Source: Dromiciops gliroides
Taxonomy: Eukaryota; Chordata; Mammalia; Microbiotheria; Microbiotheriidae
Length of the DNA stretch: 64,000 bases
Assembly (NCBI RefSeq): GCF_019393635.1
Contig: NC_057866.1
Span: 121,643,897-121,707,896 of the forward strand
Reading direction: 5' to 3'
Shown: positions 33,426-44,957 of the stretch, piece after piece
Position numbering within the stretch: the first letter of the stretch is position 1
Layout of the letters: every line of letters begins with the position of its first letter
Made by a program: the position numbers and the translations under genes
Notes under the pieces: generated by a model
The model's database searches: none
Seen by the model: the letters and a program-made list of their open reading frames with translations, nothing else
Told to the model about the DNA's origin: nothing

Positions 33426-33826
33426 ACCAAAACATGCTGACCTTATTAATGAAATGATTAAATTACCCAGAAACTATGTCTCTCAAACATTTTTTAAGCA
33501 TGATAACAGTAAACGGAGCTAACAGAGAAACAAGAAACATGATCAGTAGTAGCTCAAACTTCCTGTTGGAAGGCAGAAGTTCAGGAGTTTGCAAGGAATG
33601 TTGACTAAAAAACGCATGGTTACCTCATGCTATCCCTGGGGTGAAACTATAGAAAACAGTAAGTAAATCACCTATTGGTGTTTTAAAGGAGTTTAATTAC
33701 TTTCCTCTAACAAGCCCTCCAGCTGACTTCTGCACCTACCTGTCTGCATTCAACCATACCTTTGCCCCAGGCTCGACCCCAACAGCACTAGATTTGGAAG
33801 CTCACAAGTCAGCATTGTTTAATTAC

Positions 33827-33880
33827 CTGTTGTCTTCGTTTTTCTTCTTCAATAACAGCTTTGGCTTCTGCTTCCTTTAT
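33827..33880 (-). CDS. NFXL1: NFXL1 coding exon, predicted coiled coil
   Basis: The exon is 54 nt, 18 codons, phase 0; acceptor TTTGAACAG, donor ACAG|GTAATT. It encodes IKEAEAKAVIEEEKRRQQ, an uninterrupted Glu/Lys/Ala/Arg-rich helix that continues into [16 protein letters not shown] in the last exon. A short coiled coil near the C-terminus is the likely structure. Confidence 0.92.
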
Positions 33881-34279
33881 CTGTTCAAAGGCATTAAAAA
33901 GCAGATAAAATGTTTTACTGATTTGTATTGGCATATAATTTCATGGCATTTTCACCCATTATGATCTTTTTAAGTCCTTTACATTAAAGTGATACAAAGG
34001 TACTTTCTAAATATTTTTTATTGAAGTGTGTTAACTTTTTATGGACATTTCACTGTATAGGATGGATCTCAATTCAAAGGTACTAAATGAAAAATGTTAG
34101 AAAAACTAAAAACTAAAAATATTTTATATGGATCTTCTTTCCCTGAATTTCTAAGGCTCGATACTAAATACTGAATGAGACTAGTTCTCATATGTGAAGG
34201 AATAATTTACCTTAATTATTGCAGAGGTAATATTGTGATCAAAAAAATCTCTTTATACATAAAAGAGAAGCTGTGCTCT

Positions 34280-34355
34280 TTGTTTTTTGGGGTTTTTTGT
34301 TTTGTTTTGTTTTGTTTTGTTTTAGTGAGGCAATTGAGGTTAAGTGACTTGCCCT
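34280..34355 (-). mobile_element. Extremely 5'-truncated CORE-SINE
   Basis: Only the T-rich tail and about 35 bp of the 3' end ('gtgaggcaattgaggttaag') are present, yet it is flanked by an exact duplication GAAGCTGTGCTCTT, so it is a genuine truncated insertion. Confidence 0.85.
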
Positions 34356-34689
34356 GAAGCTGTGCTCTTAAGAAAACTATTCTTATTTGTGCTAATGAGC
34401 ATAGTAGCCTGTGGTAATCCAGATAACTTTTTTAAATTCTTTTTTTTTTTTTGGCAACCTGTTTGACTATATTTGGTTTATGATAACATTAAAAGAAGTC
34501 TCTATTCCACATGAACTGACGTGGAGGAGGAGACTAAAGAGCAGATTAGACAAGCGAAAGCATATCAGGATTCAGCATCATTGGTAAATAATCTGACAGA
34601 CAAATAATCAGGAGCTGACTCTCTACATAATTAGGATTTTATTTCCAAAGCCAAAATATGAAATTGTGGTAAAAACCGGAAGTTTTAGC

Positions 34690-35115
34690 TGAATCATTTG
34701 AGAGTTGAGTGCATGCTACTAAAGCGGCTTTTGAAGGACCGCCCTTTTGGGGAGGAGACCTTGAGGAAAGGCGGTGTGCCTGCTGCTGCCCCGAAGAGCA
34801 TGGCGAAGCACGGGATACTTCGAGGACGCCAACTTAAAATGGAGAGTAGAAGGGAAGTTCGCTCTCTGTCTCGAACACTCTGGCTCTGGCAGGCAGTTTG
34901 GGGATTTGGTGAGTTTTATAAAAGAATATAGACTAAGTTTAGATCTAGGATTATTCATTTGTATTTTTACTTTCCTATTTCCCTAATTGGTATCACCTGT
35001 TTGTTTAAACAATAAAGGTTAATCCCTCACTGATTAAAGCTCAGAGGCTTCTTTTTCTTAGTGGTCTGGGAGATATATATGAGAAAAATTAAAAGGGGAG
35101 TTTAATGATCTTCTA
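34690..35115 (+). mobile_element. Probable solo LTR in NFXL1 intron
   Basis: A GC-rich start, a TATAAAAG (34917-34924), then AATAAA at 35011-35016 about 90 bp later and a T-rich stretch behind it give a U3/R/U5 layout. No flanking coding sequence or clear target duplication was found and the ends are approximate. Confidence 0.45.
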
Positions 35116-35221
35116 TCCAATTTTAAATCTCACAAAATACTAGCTTTATTTCATTCTGTCCCATTTAAAAATGTTCTCCTGTTCTTTCACTTCCTTCAAT
35201 TATCTACCCACATTAAAAGGC

Positions 35222-35400
35222 AGCCTGAAAAGTGGCTCTGGAGATAAGAGGACCTGGGTTCAAATCCCACCTCTGATGCTTGTATTTAGTGGCTATGGGC
35301 AAATCACCTAGCCTCACTGTGCCTGTTTATTCATCTGTAAAACGAGGATATTATACTAGACGGCTTCTGAGTTCTGACCAGCTCTAGTTTTGATTCTAAA
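35222..35400 (+). mobile_element. MIR
   Basis: 'gaggacctgggttcaaatcc', 'ctatgggcaaatcacctagc' and 'tcatctgtaaaacgaggata' are in MIR order. Confidence 0.65.
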
Positions 35401-35503
35401 TGTTTGCAAGCATACTCCAAAATGCTATTTCCCCCCAATCATTCAAGAGGAGGAAACAAAACCAACAGCATTCCTTCTATTCATTTTTCTTTTTTTAAAA
35501 TTT

Positions 35504-35604
35504 CTGGAGGGCAACTGGAGTTAAGTGACTTGCCCAGGGTCACACAGCTACTAAGTGTCAAGTGTCTGAGGTCAGATTATTCCCTGCACCACCTAGCTGC
35601 CCTT
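35504..35604 (-). mobile_element. CORE-SINE with internal deletion
   Basis: Reverse copy that jumps from 'gtctgaggtcagatt' to 'attccctgcaccacctag'; about 40 bp are missing. Confidence 0.85.
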
Positions 35605-35813
35605 CCCCCGATTCATTTAACTGAGGGAAAATATTAATGTAACATGGTTTTGGCTGCTTCCACCCACTTACAGAACCAGCTTGTTTATTGGCAAACTAAA
35701 ATGTGCTATTTAAATACAGTCTGCATTTTATTTCACTTGCGTTTTATCTTAACACCAATTCACAACTATGAATTCCTTTTGCAAGCAGGGAGAATTACAA
35801 AGATCCGCCTCAC

Positions 35814-35900
35814 CTCAGAAGCTTTCCTTTTCATTTCCTTACACGTGGTGTCACACTCTAGAGAAACCTGGCCTTCACGCACCTTGCTGCACTGTAGTTC
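35814..35900 (-). CDS. NFXL1: NFXL1 coding exon, post-finger region
   Basis: The exon is 87 nt, 29 codons, phase 0; acceptor ACTTGTAG, donor TGAG|GTGAGG. It encodes [16 protein letters not shown] and then [13 protein letters not shown], with the last conserved cysteines of the finger array before the sequence becomes a charged helix. Confidence 0.94.
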
Positions 35901-36556
35901 CTACAAGTAACCAGAAATAAGAATTTAAAAGAGACAATGAAGAAGCACAGAGATACCAGAACCAGAATATTACAGCATCAAAGGAGACAAGAAAAGGGCT
36001 TGAAAACCAGTAATACCTAATGCTGCAGTGAGATCCTGGACAAGAACTAAAGGGGATTGAGTCTAATCATTCAGTCATCAATAGCCTCCCAAAGTGTTTT
36101 CAATCTTGAGTTACTGGTCTACCACGTGTCACAGATACAATATTTTCTCAGTTTCTGGCTATTTACCCACCCAAAGTACAGATCTCAAAAAAAAAAAAAA
36201 AAAAGGAATATATAAGTGCTTGAATCTGGATCATGGAATTAGTGGCAAAAACCTGTTCTAAATTTAAAAGCACTAAAGTTTCAATCCCCTTCTTTAATCT
36301 ACTGAACTGTCTTAGTTCCTATTTCATGTTTCATACTTAGCATGTACATCCAAAAAGCATATGTTAAGAGAGAAAAAGATTCCCATTACAAATGTGGGAC
36401 ACTATTCCACTGCTAGAATTGATTTTTTTAAAAAGGATTTCTAGAAATATGTATTTTGATAAGGTAAAATGTTTTAGATTGGAATTATAATATTTCATAT
36501 ACGAGTTAAACACTAAAAAAAAATTACACATGACATCTTAATAATTTGGACTTTAC

Positions 36557-36661
36557 CTTTTTAATTCTCTTGCAAGGACACCTGAGTTTCACCTTCTGGT
36601 TGCAGTTAAAGGGACATTCACCAGGATGGCATAACTCTTTACAGCGATGACCACAAGGCAA
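36557..36661 (-). CDS. NFXL1: NFXL1 coding exon, last NF-X1 zinc finger
   Basis: The exon is 105 nt, 35 codons, phase 0 on both sides; acceptor TTTCTTTAG, donor AAAG|GTAAAG. It encodes [20 protein letters not shown] and then [11 protein letters not shown]. The C-G-H-x-C-x3-C-H-P-G-x-C core is the canonical NF-X1 zinc finger, followed by a basic tail. Confidence 0.96.
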
Positions 36662-36849
36662 CTAAAGAAAATGTTTAAAAGTTAATTTGAAGTTTAATGT
36701 GAGTTTCCAAATTCTGAAACAGAAACGACATCCACACCTAGCAGTCAACTTAGATTAACTTTTTTTTTAATACATAAGAAAAGCTTTATTGTACTGAAAA
36801 ACTATATTAAGTATCATATACTTTGGGTGAAGAGCAAACTCAAAAAATA

Positions 36850-37330
36850 AAGCATTTATTAAATACTTTCTAGTGCCAGGTATCAGGGATATAAAGGCAA
36901 AAAGGCCTAGAAGTTCACAATTATATTAGGGAAATACATGGAAAACTATAAGTAAATTTAAAGTAAACACAAGGTAATTTATTGGAGAAAGGCACCAGCA
37001 TCTAGGGGTGGAAGGGAAGGAAGGAAATGCCTCAAGCTGGAAGTGGCAGTTGAGTCAAGCTATAAAAACTAGGATTTCTAAAAGATGGTACAAGGACAGG
37101 AGAGACAAAGCCATGGGTGAAGAACAGCAAGGAGGCTGGACCACAGGGTAGGTGAAGGGAAATAATGTGTCATAATAACAGAAAGAGAGGCTAGAGTCAG
37201 GTTGTCAAGACTTTTAAATGCCAAACAAAGGAATCTGTCTTCCATCCTAGAATCAATAGTGAGCCACTGAAGCTTTTTGAACAGGGGAAGGACATGGTCA
37301 AATAAATCTAACTCTTGGTTTCACAAAGTG
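36850..37330 (+). repeat. Old dispersed repeat ('gagccactgaag' family)
   Basis: 'gtcaagacttttaaatgcca', 'agtgagccactgaag' and 'ggggaaggacatggtca' recur, in the same order, at 46560-47180 and 55930-56690. Family not identified with confidence. Confidence 0.5.
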
Positions 37331-37480
37331 TCTTCATAAATAGTTGCCTAAAATGATCGTATATGGTGAACTTCTTTTATTGGTATCACAATGGATATCA
37401 TAAACTCTCACAAGACTAGTCATACCAAAATAACATCTTTAAGTGACCAATTCTACTCATAAGATGCCATAAATTGTGTT

Positions 37481-37483
<3 letters not shown>

Positions 37484-37573
<90 letters not shown>
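37484..37573. repeat. (CT)n(CA)n compound microsatellite
   Basis: About 15 CT units then about 30 CA units. Confidence 0.9.
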
Positions 37574-37576
<3 letters not shown>

Positions 37577-37599
37577 TTTTCTAATCTATCACTGAATCA

Positions 37600-38690
37600 G
37601 GTTTCTACTTCTCATCTCAATAAAGCATTAGTCTACGAAAGGATCTAAGGACTGGTGATGGTGTGGGAAAAAGAAGGAAATTAATCTTTTTATCCCATGA
37701 ATCCATAAAGCCCTCCAACCATATATCTCACCCTACCATTCCATCTTCCAGATTTTGGAGTTGGGGGAGACCCCAATCCATTCTACTGCCCAGATGGTGA
37801 GGAGTAAGGTGTTAGGTCCCAAATTCTGCTGCCAGAGCTACAGCAGGGCAGAAGATATGACATGGCAACCCAAAGTAGAACTCTGAATGTATCTTCCCAC
37901 AGAAGCATTTTTAAAATAGATGGTAGTTAGGTTCTAAAATCCCATCAGTACAATACTACAGGTATATTATAGGTAAAATGGGTTTTTGTGAACTATCAAA
38001 GACAACTATCATGTATAGCGTTGTTGCCTTGGGAAAATTCAACACAAGTTTCCAAAAAATTGGCTTATAAGTAAACTTTGAGACTGCTACCTTTTAAAAA
38101 GTCAGGGACTAGCACTCTATACTAACTATTTTAAAGTATCAGAAATAAAAGGATTTTCTTCACATAATAATTATTATATGCTAATAAAAAAGCATTAACC
38201 TTTCAACTAAAATTTAGAACATTTATCACTTTGTACAACATGTAACTAAAGAGTTATATCTACCTTACTATAATACTTCAGGGCTCAGGGAGCTATCAGT
38301 GTTGGTCCTCTTTCCACTGATAGAGATCATAACCTCTCTACACCTTGGTAAATGGCTTTTGGGAGTTGCTGAGGCTGAAAAAGATATATCCCCTTGTAAT
38401 AAATGGCCAATGAAATGATGAGCCCCTCCATTTAAGCATGAGTTGGCAGAGCTTGTTCTGCCGTTAGAACCAAACAAGTCTAATCCATTTTCTATACTAG
38501 GGTCTTTCAAATAATTCATGTTCCCCAAACCCCCAGTTCTTTTCTTCTCCAGTCTATCTTTCGTTCCTTTGACTGAACCTCATGACATGACAGATCTTTC
38601 ACCATCCCGAATCACTCTTTTATGACTGCTCTTTAGTTTATTGATGTGTTTCCTAAAATACGGCATCTAGAACACAACCCATAACTTGTG
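37600..38690. other. NFXL1 intron, nothing recognised
   Basis: No exon-like block with matching phase and splice signals, and no clear repeat. Confidence 0.5.
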
Positions 38691-38699
38691 TTTTGGTCT

Positions 38700-39420
38700 C
38701 AACAGAGTGGAGTACAACATATACTATCACCTCCAAACCTCTTAATGTAGCCTAAGACCACATTCTCCCTTCACAAAATGGCTTTCTGTCCTCTTCCCTC
38801 CACTACTCGAGCTCAAACCCTTATTATCTCTTGGCTGGACTAGTACACAACTTACTATGTGGTCTCTTTGTGTCCAGATTCCTCCCCTTTATTAATCTTT
38901 ATTTCAGATACGACAGCTGCCAAATTAATATTCCTAAAGCACAGGTCACTTCGCTGCTCAAAGAGCTATACAGTGGCTCCCCCCCCCCCCCCCCCGCCTC
39001 TGGGATAAAATACACATTTTTGTGTGGTCTTCCACAGTATTGCTTTCCTAGTTTAGCATATGTATTTCTCCCTCTTGTCCACCCTGCCATCCAGCCAAAC
39101 CATCCTACTTTGACATTCCTTTTCTTATTTCTGTGTCTTTGCCCAGGCTGCCCCTATGCATGGAATGAGCACTCTCTTCAACACCATCTCAAAGATCCAT
39201 AGCTTCCTTTTGAGTCCATCTCAAAGACCGCCTCCTCCTATAAGAAGCAATTCTGATCCTGCTTCTCAGAAACTGCTTTGTAAATATTTTTCACTTAACT
39301 TTCTAGATGTCATTTGCCCTCCTCCCCAAAGAATGTAAGTATCCTGAGGGCTGCAGGAACCATCTCTTTTTTCTCTTTATCCCCAAGCACTCAGTGACAT
39401 CTGCCACACAACATATAATC
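38700..39420 (-). mobile_element. L2-like fragment in NFXL1 intron
   Basis: 'aggtcacttcgctgctcaaa', 'gggataaaatacac', 'ctgcccctatgcatggaatg' and 'agaatgtaagtatcctgagg' are the recurrent blocks of this old repeat. A 17-C run interrupts it at 38979-38995. Confidence 0.5.
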
Positions 39421-39424
39421 ATGC

Positions 39425-41520
39425 TGCTGACTCATCAATAACTAAGGCAGTTTTGTGTAATGGAGAAAAAGTAGATCTTGTAACCATACTTGAATTTAAG
39501 TAGGCCTTTGACACACCCTGGCTGCAGGACCCCTTAAGTCTCTTAAACTCTTACTGTCCTAAGACTAAGTTGCAAAGAAGGTGTTGACCTTTGCTGGTAG
39601 ATAGATTAGCTTGCTGGGCATCAATGAAATCATGGATACATTCCTTATCTCTATCACTACTAGACTCTTGACTCATACTGAGTTTATTATCTACTAAAAC
39701 TAAAACAGAGTTTGAAGCCATTATTTCACACCCAGGCCCTGAGAAACTTAGTGATTGGACTAGATTAAAACTCACATTTGACTGTATATCCTGTGTTATA
39801 TTTAAATGCTGTTTCATGGATCTACATTTTACAAAATAATTCAGGGATCAAAAAAGGTTCTTTTAAACTTTCCCTAAACCGTCTTCTATGCTTTGATCAC
39901 ACACCACACCACTAAAATTGGCAGTTTATTTTTCTTAATGGCTCTGATCCCTTTAAGATCTAAAGGTACTTATCAGAATTTCCTACTTGCATTCAATTCT
40001 TTGAAATGTTGACATTTCCCAAAACTCTCTATATATGGTATACCATTACGGCTCTAAAGTAAACTTTGAAAAAGAAATTTCATCTTTTTTTTAAAAAAAA
40101 GGGGGGGCGGCTAGGTGGCGCAGTGGATAAAGCACCGGCCCTGCATTCAGGAGTTCCTGAGTTCAAATCCGGCCTCAGACACTTGACACTTACTAGCTGT
40201 GTGACCTTGGGCAAGTCACTTAACCCCCATTGCCCCGCCCCCCAAAAAACAAAAAACCATTCTAATCAATACAATTTCTGGAAAGGGTAACAAATACATA
40301 GACTACAAGATGCTCCCTGTGTACATTCCAAATTTCCCCTCTCCATCCTGCCCTCAACCAAAAAAGTAAAAGAAAAACCAGCATTTCCCTTAAAGATTTC
40401 TTTAGTATTACTTTCATTCCAAAGCCTGGGGTAAGTACAAAGAAAAAATATACATAAGGTCTTTGGGGGGGGGGGGGACAGGGAGATGGGGAAGACAGGA
40501 ATGGTCCATCTCAGCAAAAAGGAAAAATCTAATTTCACTTCTAATAGTTCCTTCTGGAAACTAGCCTACTTCTCCAGTATCTTCTCACTGTTTAGCAATG
40601 TAACTTTAAACGTGTTGCATATCGTTTTTATCTATATCGGGTTTATGTGAAAAGAAAAATGATCAATTTAAAACAAAATTAACATTACATTTTCCATTTC
40701 TCCCTAATGCCTGAAATTCTTAAACAAAACCACACCCAAAGTCCATAAATTATGGTATTTGACTACTTCAAGTTCAATAAGATTTTGCCTCAAGCTATAA
40801 TACATAACTTTTTTTAAAAAAAGAATGAAATCCTTTGAAATTGCAATGCTATTCCCAAGGAAAAAAATGTATTTAGCATTTATCAATAGAATTTCTAAGC
40901 TCCTGCTGTCCACATCTTGAAAGCCTAGATACATAATAACCTAGGAAGAGAACAAAAAGAGTCACGTGCTCTTTATACCACTCATATCGCTAGAATTAAA
41001 CTAAGAATAAAAATTAAAAACCTGACCTGTAAAAAAATTTTAAATAGAAATGTTTTCTGTCAAAATTAACCAAACTAGATTTTTCATTGTAGATGACTGA
41101 CAGTAAGACTTATTCTCCACACTGAGTAAATAGTTTCTATTAATTATTAAATTTTAAAAACTATAACAAATTACCACTTTCCCAGGTTAAAATCAATGAA
41201 GTCAGTTCACATTTTTTTAAGGTTTGCTTAGAAAAAGAGTGGGAGAACCAAAGAGTATTTATTAATTCTGAAACATGCTTAGTATCCTTAAGAGACATAT
41301 ATCTACACTGTGACATAATAACAGAAAAATTAAGACCCTCCAAAAAGAACCAACGAAAGCCTTTCAATTATGGTTATGTGCTATCCTTTGCATGCATGGC
41401 AGGTGATTTTTCTACTAGTCTTAGGGACCCTACCCTATCATCAAACTGATGGCACTTTACTACATCACATGGCAGGGCCTACAAGCCCAATTAAGAAAAT
41501 CTAGTTCAAGATTTCCTGTT
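39425..41520. other. NFXL1 intron, mostly unassigned
   Basis: Apart from the SINE at 40104-40246 and a G-run near 40467, the AT-rich sequence shows no gene or repeat I recognise. Confidence 0.5.
40104..40246 (+). mobile_element. CORE-SINE
   Basis: 'ggggcggctaggtggcgcag' to 'cattgccccgccccccaaaa'. Confidence 0.9.
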
Positions 41521-41521
41521 C

Positions 41522-41681
41522 TGGGGCAGCTAGGTGGCACACTGGATAGAGCACTGGCCCTGGATTCAGGAGGACCCGAGTTCAAATCCAGCCTCAGACA
41601 CTTGACACTTACTAGCTGTGTGACCCTGGGCAAGTCACTTAACCCCAAATGCCTCACCAAAACAACAACAACAACAACAAC
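41522..41681 (+). mobile_element. CORE-SINE with CAA-repeat tail
   Basis: Flanked by AGATTTCCTGTTCT on both sides; tail is (ACA)n. Confidence 0.92.
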
Positions 41682-42332
41682 AGATTTCCTGTTCTAATAT
41701 AGCCCTCCACTTCAAAATCACTAAAACTCTATAAAACTGAACACATCTTCCAGTGAAAGGTCAGAAAACATACAGAAAACAAAGTAGCAATTCCCACTTT
41801 GATGACAGGCATATTTTTTGTTTGAAATCACAGTCCATCAAAGAAAAAACCCCTGACTTACTAACTGGCATTTTGACAAACAATAAAAGCACCTCTCAGA
41901 AAATCACAGTGCCTATAAGGCAAAGTATATTTTTATTGTTACAGGTATCAAATTAAAAGTATTTACACATTTCCTAGAAATTTATTTAAAATTTTGGCAT
42001 CAAATCTCATTAGTGAAAATGGTCCATAATTCTATAAACTACTGGTCTACAATTCCTTGATTCAACTATTAGGAACACATTATCAGAGAATTTTCTTTCT
42101 CAGTTTTAAAGACTAATAGGTATAACAAATATTGAATGTTCTTTAATTGTTTAATAGAATTCAACATTTGAATCAGGTTTGGTCTTTTTTCTCCCCTTCC
42201 TGGGGTAGTTCCTTTATATAGATGGTTCCATTTCGTTTTCAACAACAGGGTTAAGATTTCTATTTCATGCAATGTTAATTTAGGTAATCTATATATTTTG
42301 TAGGTAATCCTCTATCTTTAAAACTAAATGAT

Positions 42333-42480
42333 TGGGGCAACTAGGTGGTGCAGTGGTTAGAGCACTGGCCCTGGAATCAGGAGTACCTGAGTTCAAATCC
42401 GGCCTCAGACACTTAACACTTACTAGCTGTGTAACCCTGGGCAAGTCACTTAACCCCAATTGCCTCACTAAAAAAAAAGA
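42333..42480 (+). mobile_element. CORE-SINE, first of a tandem pair
   Basis: 'ggggcaactaggtggtgcag' to a poly(A); flanked by ACTAAATGATT and ATTAAATGATT. Confidence 0.9.
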
Positions 42481-42495
42481 AAATTAAATGATTAG

Positions 42496-42652
42496 TGGGG
42501 GCAGAGATGATGCAGTGGATAAAGCACCAGCCTTGTATTCAGGAGGACCTGAGTTCAAATCTAGTCTCAGACACTTGACGCTTACTAGCTGTGTGACCCT
42601 GGGCAAGTCACTTAAACCTCATTGCCCCGCCAAAACAAAAAAACAAAAACAA
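42496..42652 (+). mobile_element. CORE-SINE, second of a tandem pair
   Basis: A different variant ('gggggcagagatgatgcagt', 'ataaagcaccagcc') inserted 16 bp after the first and followed by a third TAAATGATTA. Confidence 0.9.
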
Positions 42653-42933
42653 ACCTAAATGATTATTTGGCTATCATATAATTATGTATAGTAGGTGATT
42701 GATTTTTTAATTCTCTATTGGATTTCACTTTATTCGTTTTTCTTAATTTGGCAATTTGATTTTCTTCCTTCTCAATTTTGCTGATGTTCTATCATTTTAT
42801 TAGTCAAAGAAAGCTTTTCATTTCTATAGTCTTCTATAAGAGAAAATTCTAATCCAATGTCAGCTAAGATATAGGATCAGAGCAACTGAGAACTGTAATG
42901 GGAATATATCATGTCTCTTTAAACTAATCTTTT

Positions 42934-43105
42934 GGGGGCAGCTAGGTGGCATGCCCTGGATTCAGGAGGACCTGAGTTCAAATCAGACCTCAGACACTTG
43001 ACACTTACTAGCTGTGTGACCCTGGGCAAGTCACTTAACCCTCATTGCTCCTCAAAAATAAATAAATAGATAGTAGATAGATAGATAAATAAATAAATGA
43101 AATGA
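42934..43105 (+). mobile_element. CORE-SINE with 5' deletion and GATA/AAAT tail
   Basis: 'gggggcagctaggtggc' jumps to 'atgccctggattcagg', losing about 20 bp; tail expanded into (AAAT)n and (GATA)n; TAATCTTTT flanks. Confidence 0.9.
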
Positions 43106-43393
43106 AGTAATCTTTTATTTTTTTTAAAGGATTCTTTCATTGTTTTCAAGTTTTGCCCACTACAAAATAGTATACTTCCTCTGCTCCTTCAGACACTTTT
43201 TTATTTTTCTAACCAAGTACTTGAGAGTGCAGAGTTTGGGAAAAGGGGTCCTTGGGCCACATGGAAGGTCACTAATTATCTGAACCATTTCAGTACCTTT
43301 TAAATGTCTCATAAAAGCAATTGGGCAGCCAGCTGTGTAGTCTAGCCAAATACAAGTATACATGCAACAACTGTTTAGCTGTACTATGTATTG

Positions 43394-44120
43394 TGAGCAG
43401 CTGAAATCAGCCTCAGACGCCCTGAACAGACCGCCCCTCCCCCAGCCTAACTGCTCTACCCGAGACCACCCTGGCCATAAATCTGGCAAGCCCAGGCCCT
43501 GCTCAGCGGGGATGCCCACGAAAAACCTCAGGCAAAAGCCAGCTTCATCCAAGCAGCCCCCTGCCCTGGGGTGGCCAGGGAATTAGCTTGGCATTTGCTT
43601 GGGAACAGCATGGCCCGAGGGTCCAGTGAGAAAGGATTTATATTCAGGAGCAGAGGTAGTGAAAGCAGGGCTTTCAGTTAGAAGGAGGGGTCCTGGGTGG
43701 CTACCGTGAAAAGAGGGAAGGTAGTGAAAGTCCTGATGGAAGGAGAAAGTGCAAGCAGGGAGGGGAAACTAGTCTGAGCAAGGCATGGCTGCAGGCCTCT
43801 GCAGCAGCATACCCTCAGGGGAGAGAAAGAGTTGTGCATTTTACCAGTCAGGTTGTATTTCTCTTTATATTTAATTCTAAGTGTTTCATAGAAATAAACC
43901 CTGCTTTATTTAAAAAGAAAAAAAAAAGGCTTTTGCTTATCAGTCTGAGAGACAGTGGGGGAAGGGGCAGGCCCTCGCTTAAGGTAGCTGGGGGAATTTT
44001 TAAACTCCCAGGCAAATAGGCAGCTAATAGCCAGCTATAGCTTTACCAGCAAAAAACAGTCAGATAGCCATCCAGGAGTCCACAGATTAGGCCCACCAGT
44101 TAGTTAAAATAATTTTTACA
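43394..44120 (+). mobile_element. Endogenous retrovirus LTR (5' LTR type)
   Basis: A GC-rich block with an AATAAA near 43895 ends in 'aatttttaca' (CA at 44119-44120) six bases before an exact tRNA-type primer-binding site, which fixes the LTR's 3' border. The left border is uncertain by tens of bases. It lies in the NFXL1 intron between 46095 and 36661, antisense to the gene. Confidence 0.65.
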
Positions 44121-44125
44121 TTGAA

Positions 44126-44143
44126 TGGCGACCACGAAGGGAC
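44126..44143 (+). other. Retroviral primer-binding site matching tRNA-Arg
   Basis: TGGCGACCACGAAGGGAC is complementary to the 3' 18 nt of a tRNA-Arg(CCG) including CCA, as I remember that tRNA. It begins five bases after the LTR's terminal CA, where a primer-binding site should be. Confidence 0.65.
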
Positions 44144-44335
44144 TTAAGAGCCAGTTATAATTTTTCAGCTCATAGATATAATTTTTCATATAGCCCACAG
44201 TTATAATTTTTTTCAGATCAGCAGTTATAGTTATCATCATTTTTTAACAGTATAAAAAACTGTACTCAAAGTACAAGGGGAGCAACAAAGGTATGTTAAA
44301 ACAAGGTATAAAAAGTTTACTGGGAATAACTTAAT
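44144..44335 (+). mobile_element. ERV leader remnant after the primer-binding site
   Basis: AT-rich sequence with several near-repeats of 'agttataatttttcag' follows the primer-binding site. No gag or pol reading frame follows; by 44340 the sequence is an old L2-like repeat, so the provirus is cut off here. Confidence 0.45.
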
Positions 44336-44429
44336 ATTACAATTCTTCCTACAAATATTTTCAAAATCATCTTCCTAAAACACAGATCTAATCATGTCAC
44401 TTGCCTATTCAAAAGCTTCATGTGGCTCC

Positions 44430-44957
44430 TGTAATGATTGGAATGACACCACCTGCTGGAGACTTACTGTAGGAAAGCTCCAACATGAGGAGAGGGCCTC
44501 TGAGGGCAGGACCATGCGTCTTTTCTTTGGCATCAGGAAGTGACGTTTGTGGGAGGAAGAAGGGGGAGGCTCGCACTCTGACTCTCTCCTTCGTGTGGAC
44601 TCTGGCAGAGAGCAGAGCTAGGAATGCTCTGTCCCTTTGATAGATGAATCTAGGCCTTTCTCTCACTCTTTACCAAATTCTTATTCTCCTTAATAAATGT
44701 TTAAAAGTCTAACTCTTGGGGGCAGCTAGGTGGCACAGTGGATAAAGCACCAGCCCCGGGTTCAGGAGGACCTGAGTTCAAATCCAGCCTCAGACACTTG
44801 ACACTTACTAGCTGTGTGACCCTGGGCAAGTCACTTAACCCCCATTGCCCCGCAAAAAAAAAAAAAAAAAAGTCTAACTCTTGCTAAAGCTTATAATTTA
44901 TTGGCAACCACTCATTAGATATTTTAGACAGACTAGCTAGAATTTTAGCCCCTTATA
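44430..44957 (+). mobile_element. Solo LTR, different family, with nested SINE
   Basis: Starts TGTAATGATTGG and ends CCCCTTATA, flanked by CTCC on both sides (44426-44429, 44958-44961). It contains AATAAA near 44693 and is inserted in an L2-like repeat that resumes after it. A SINE at 44718-44867 interrupts it. Confidence 0.65.
44718..44867 (+). mobile_element. CORE-SINE nested in a solo LTR
   Basis: Flanked by AAAAGTCTAACTCTT at 44703-44717 and 44868-44882, an exact 15-bp duplication. Confidence 0.93.
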
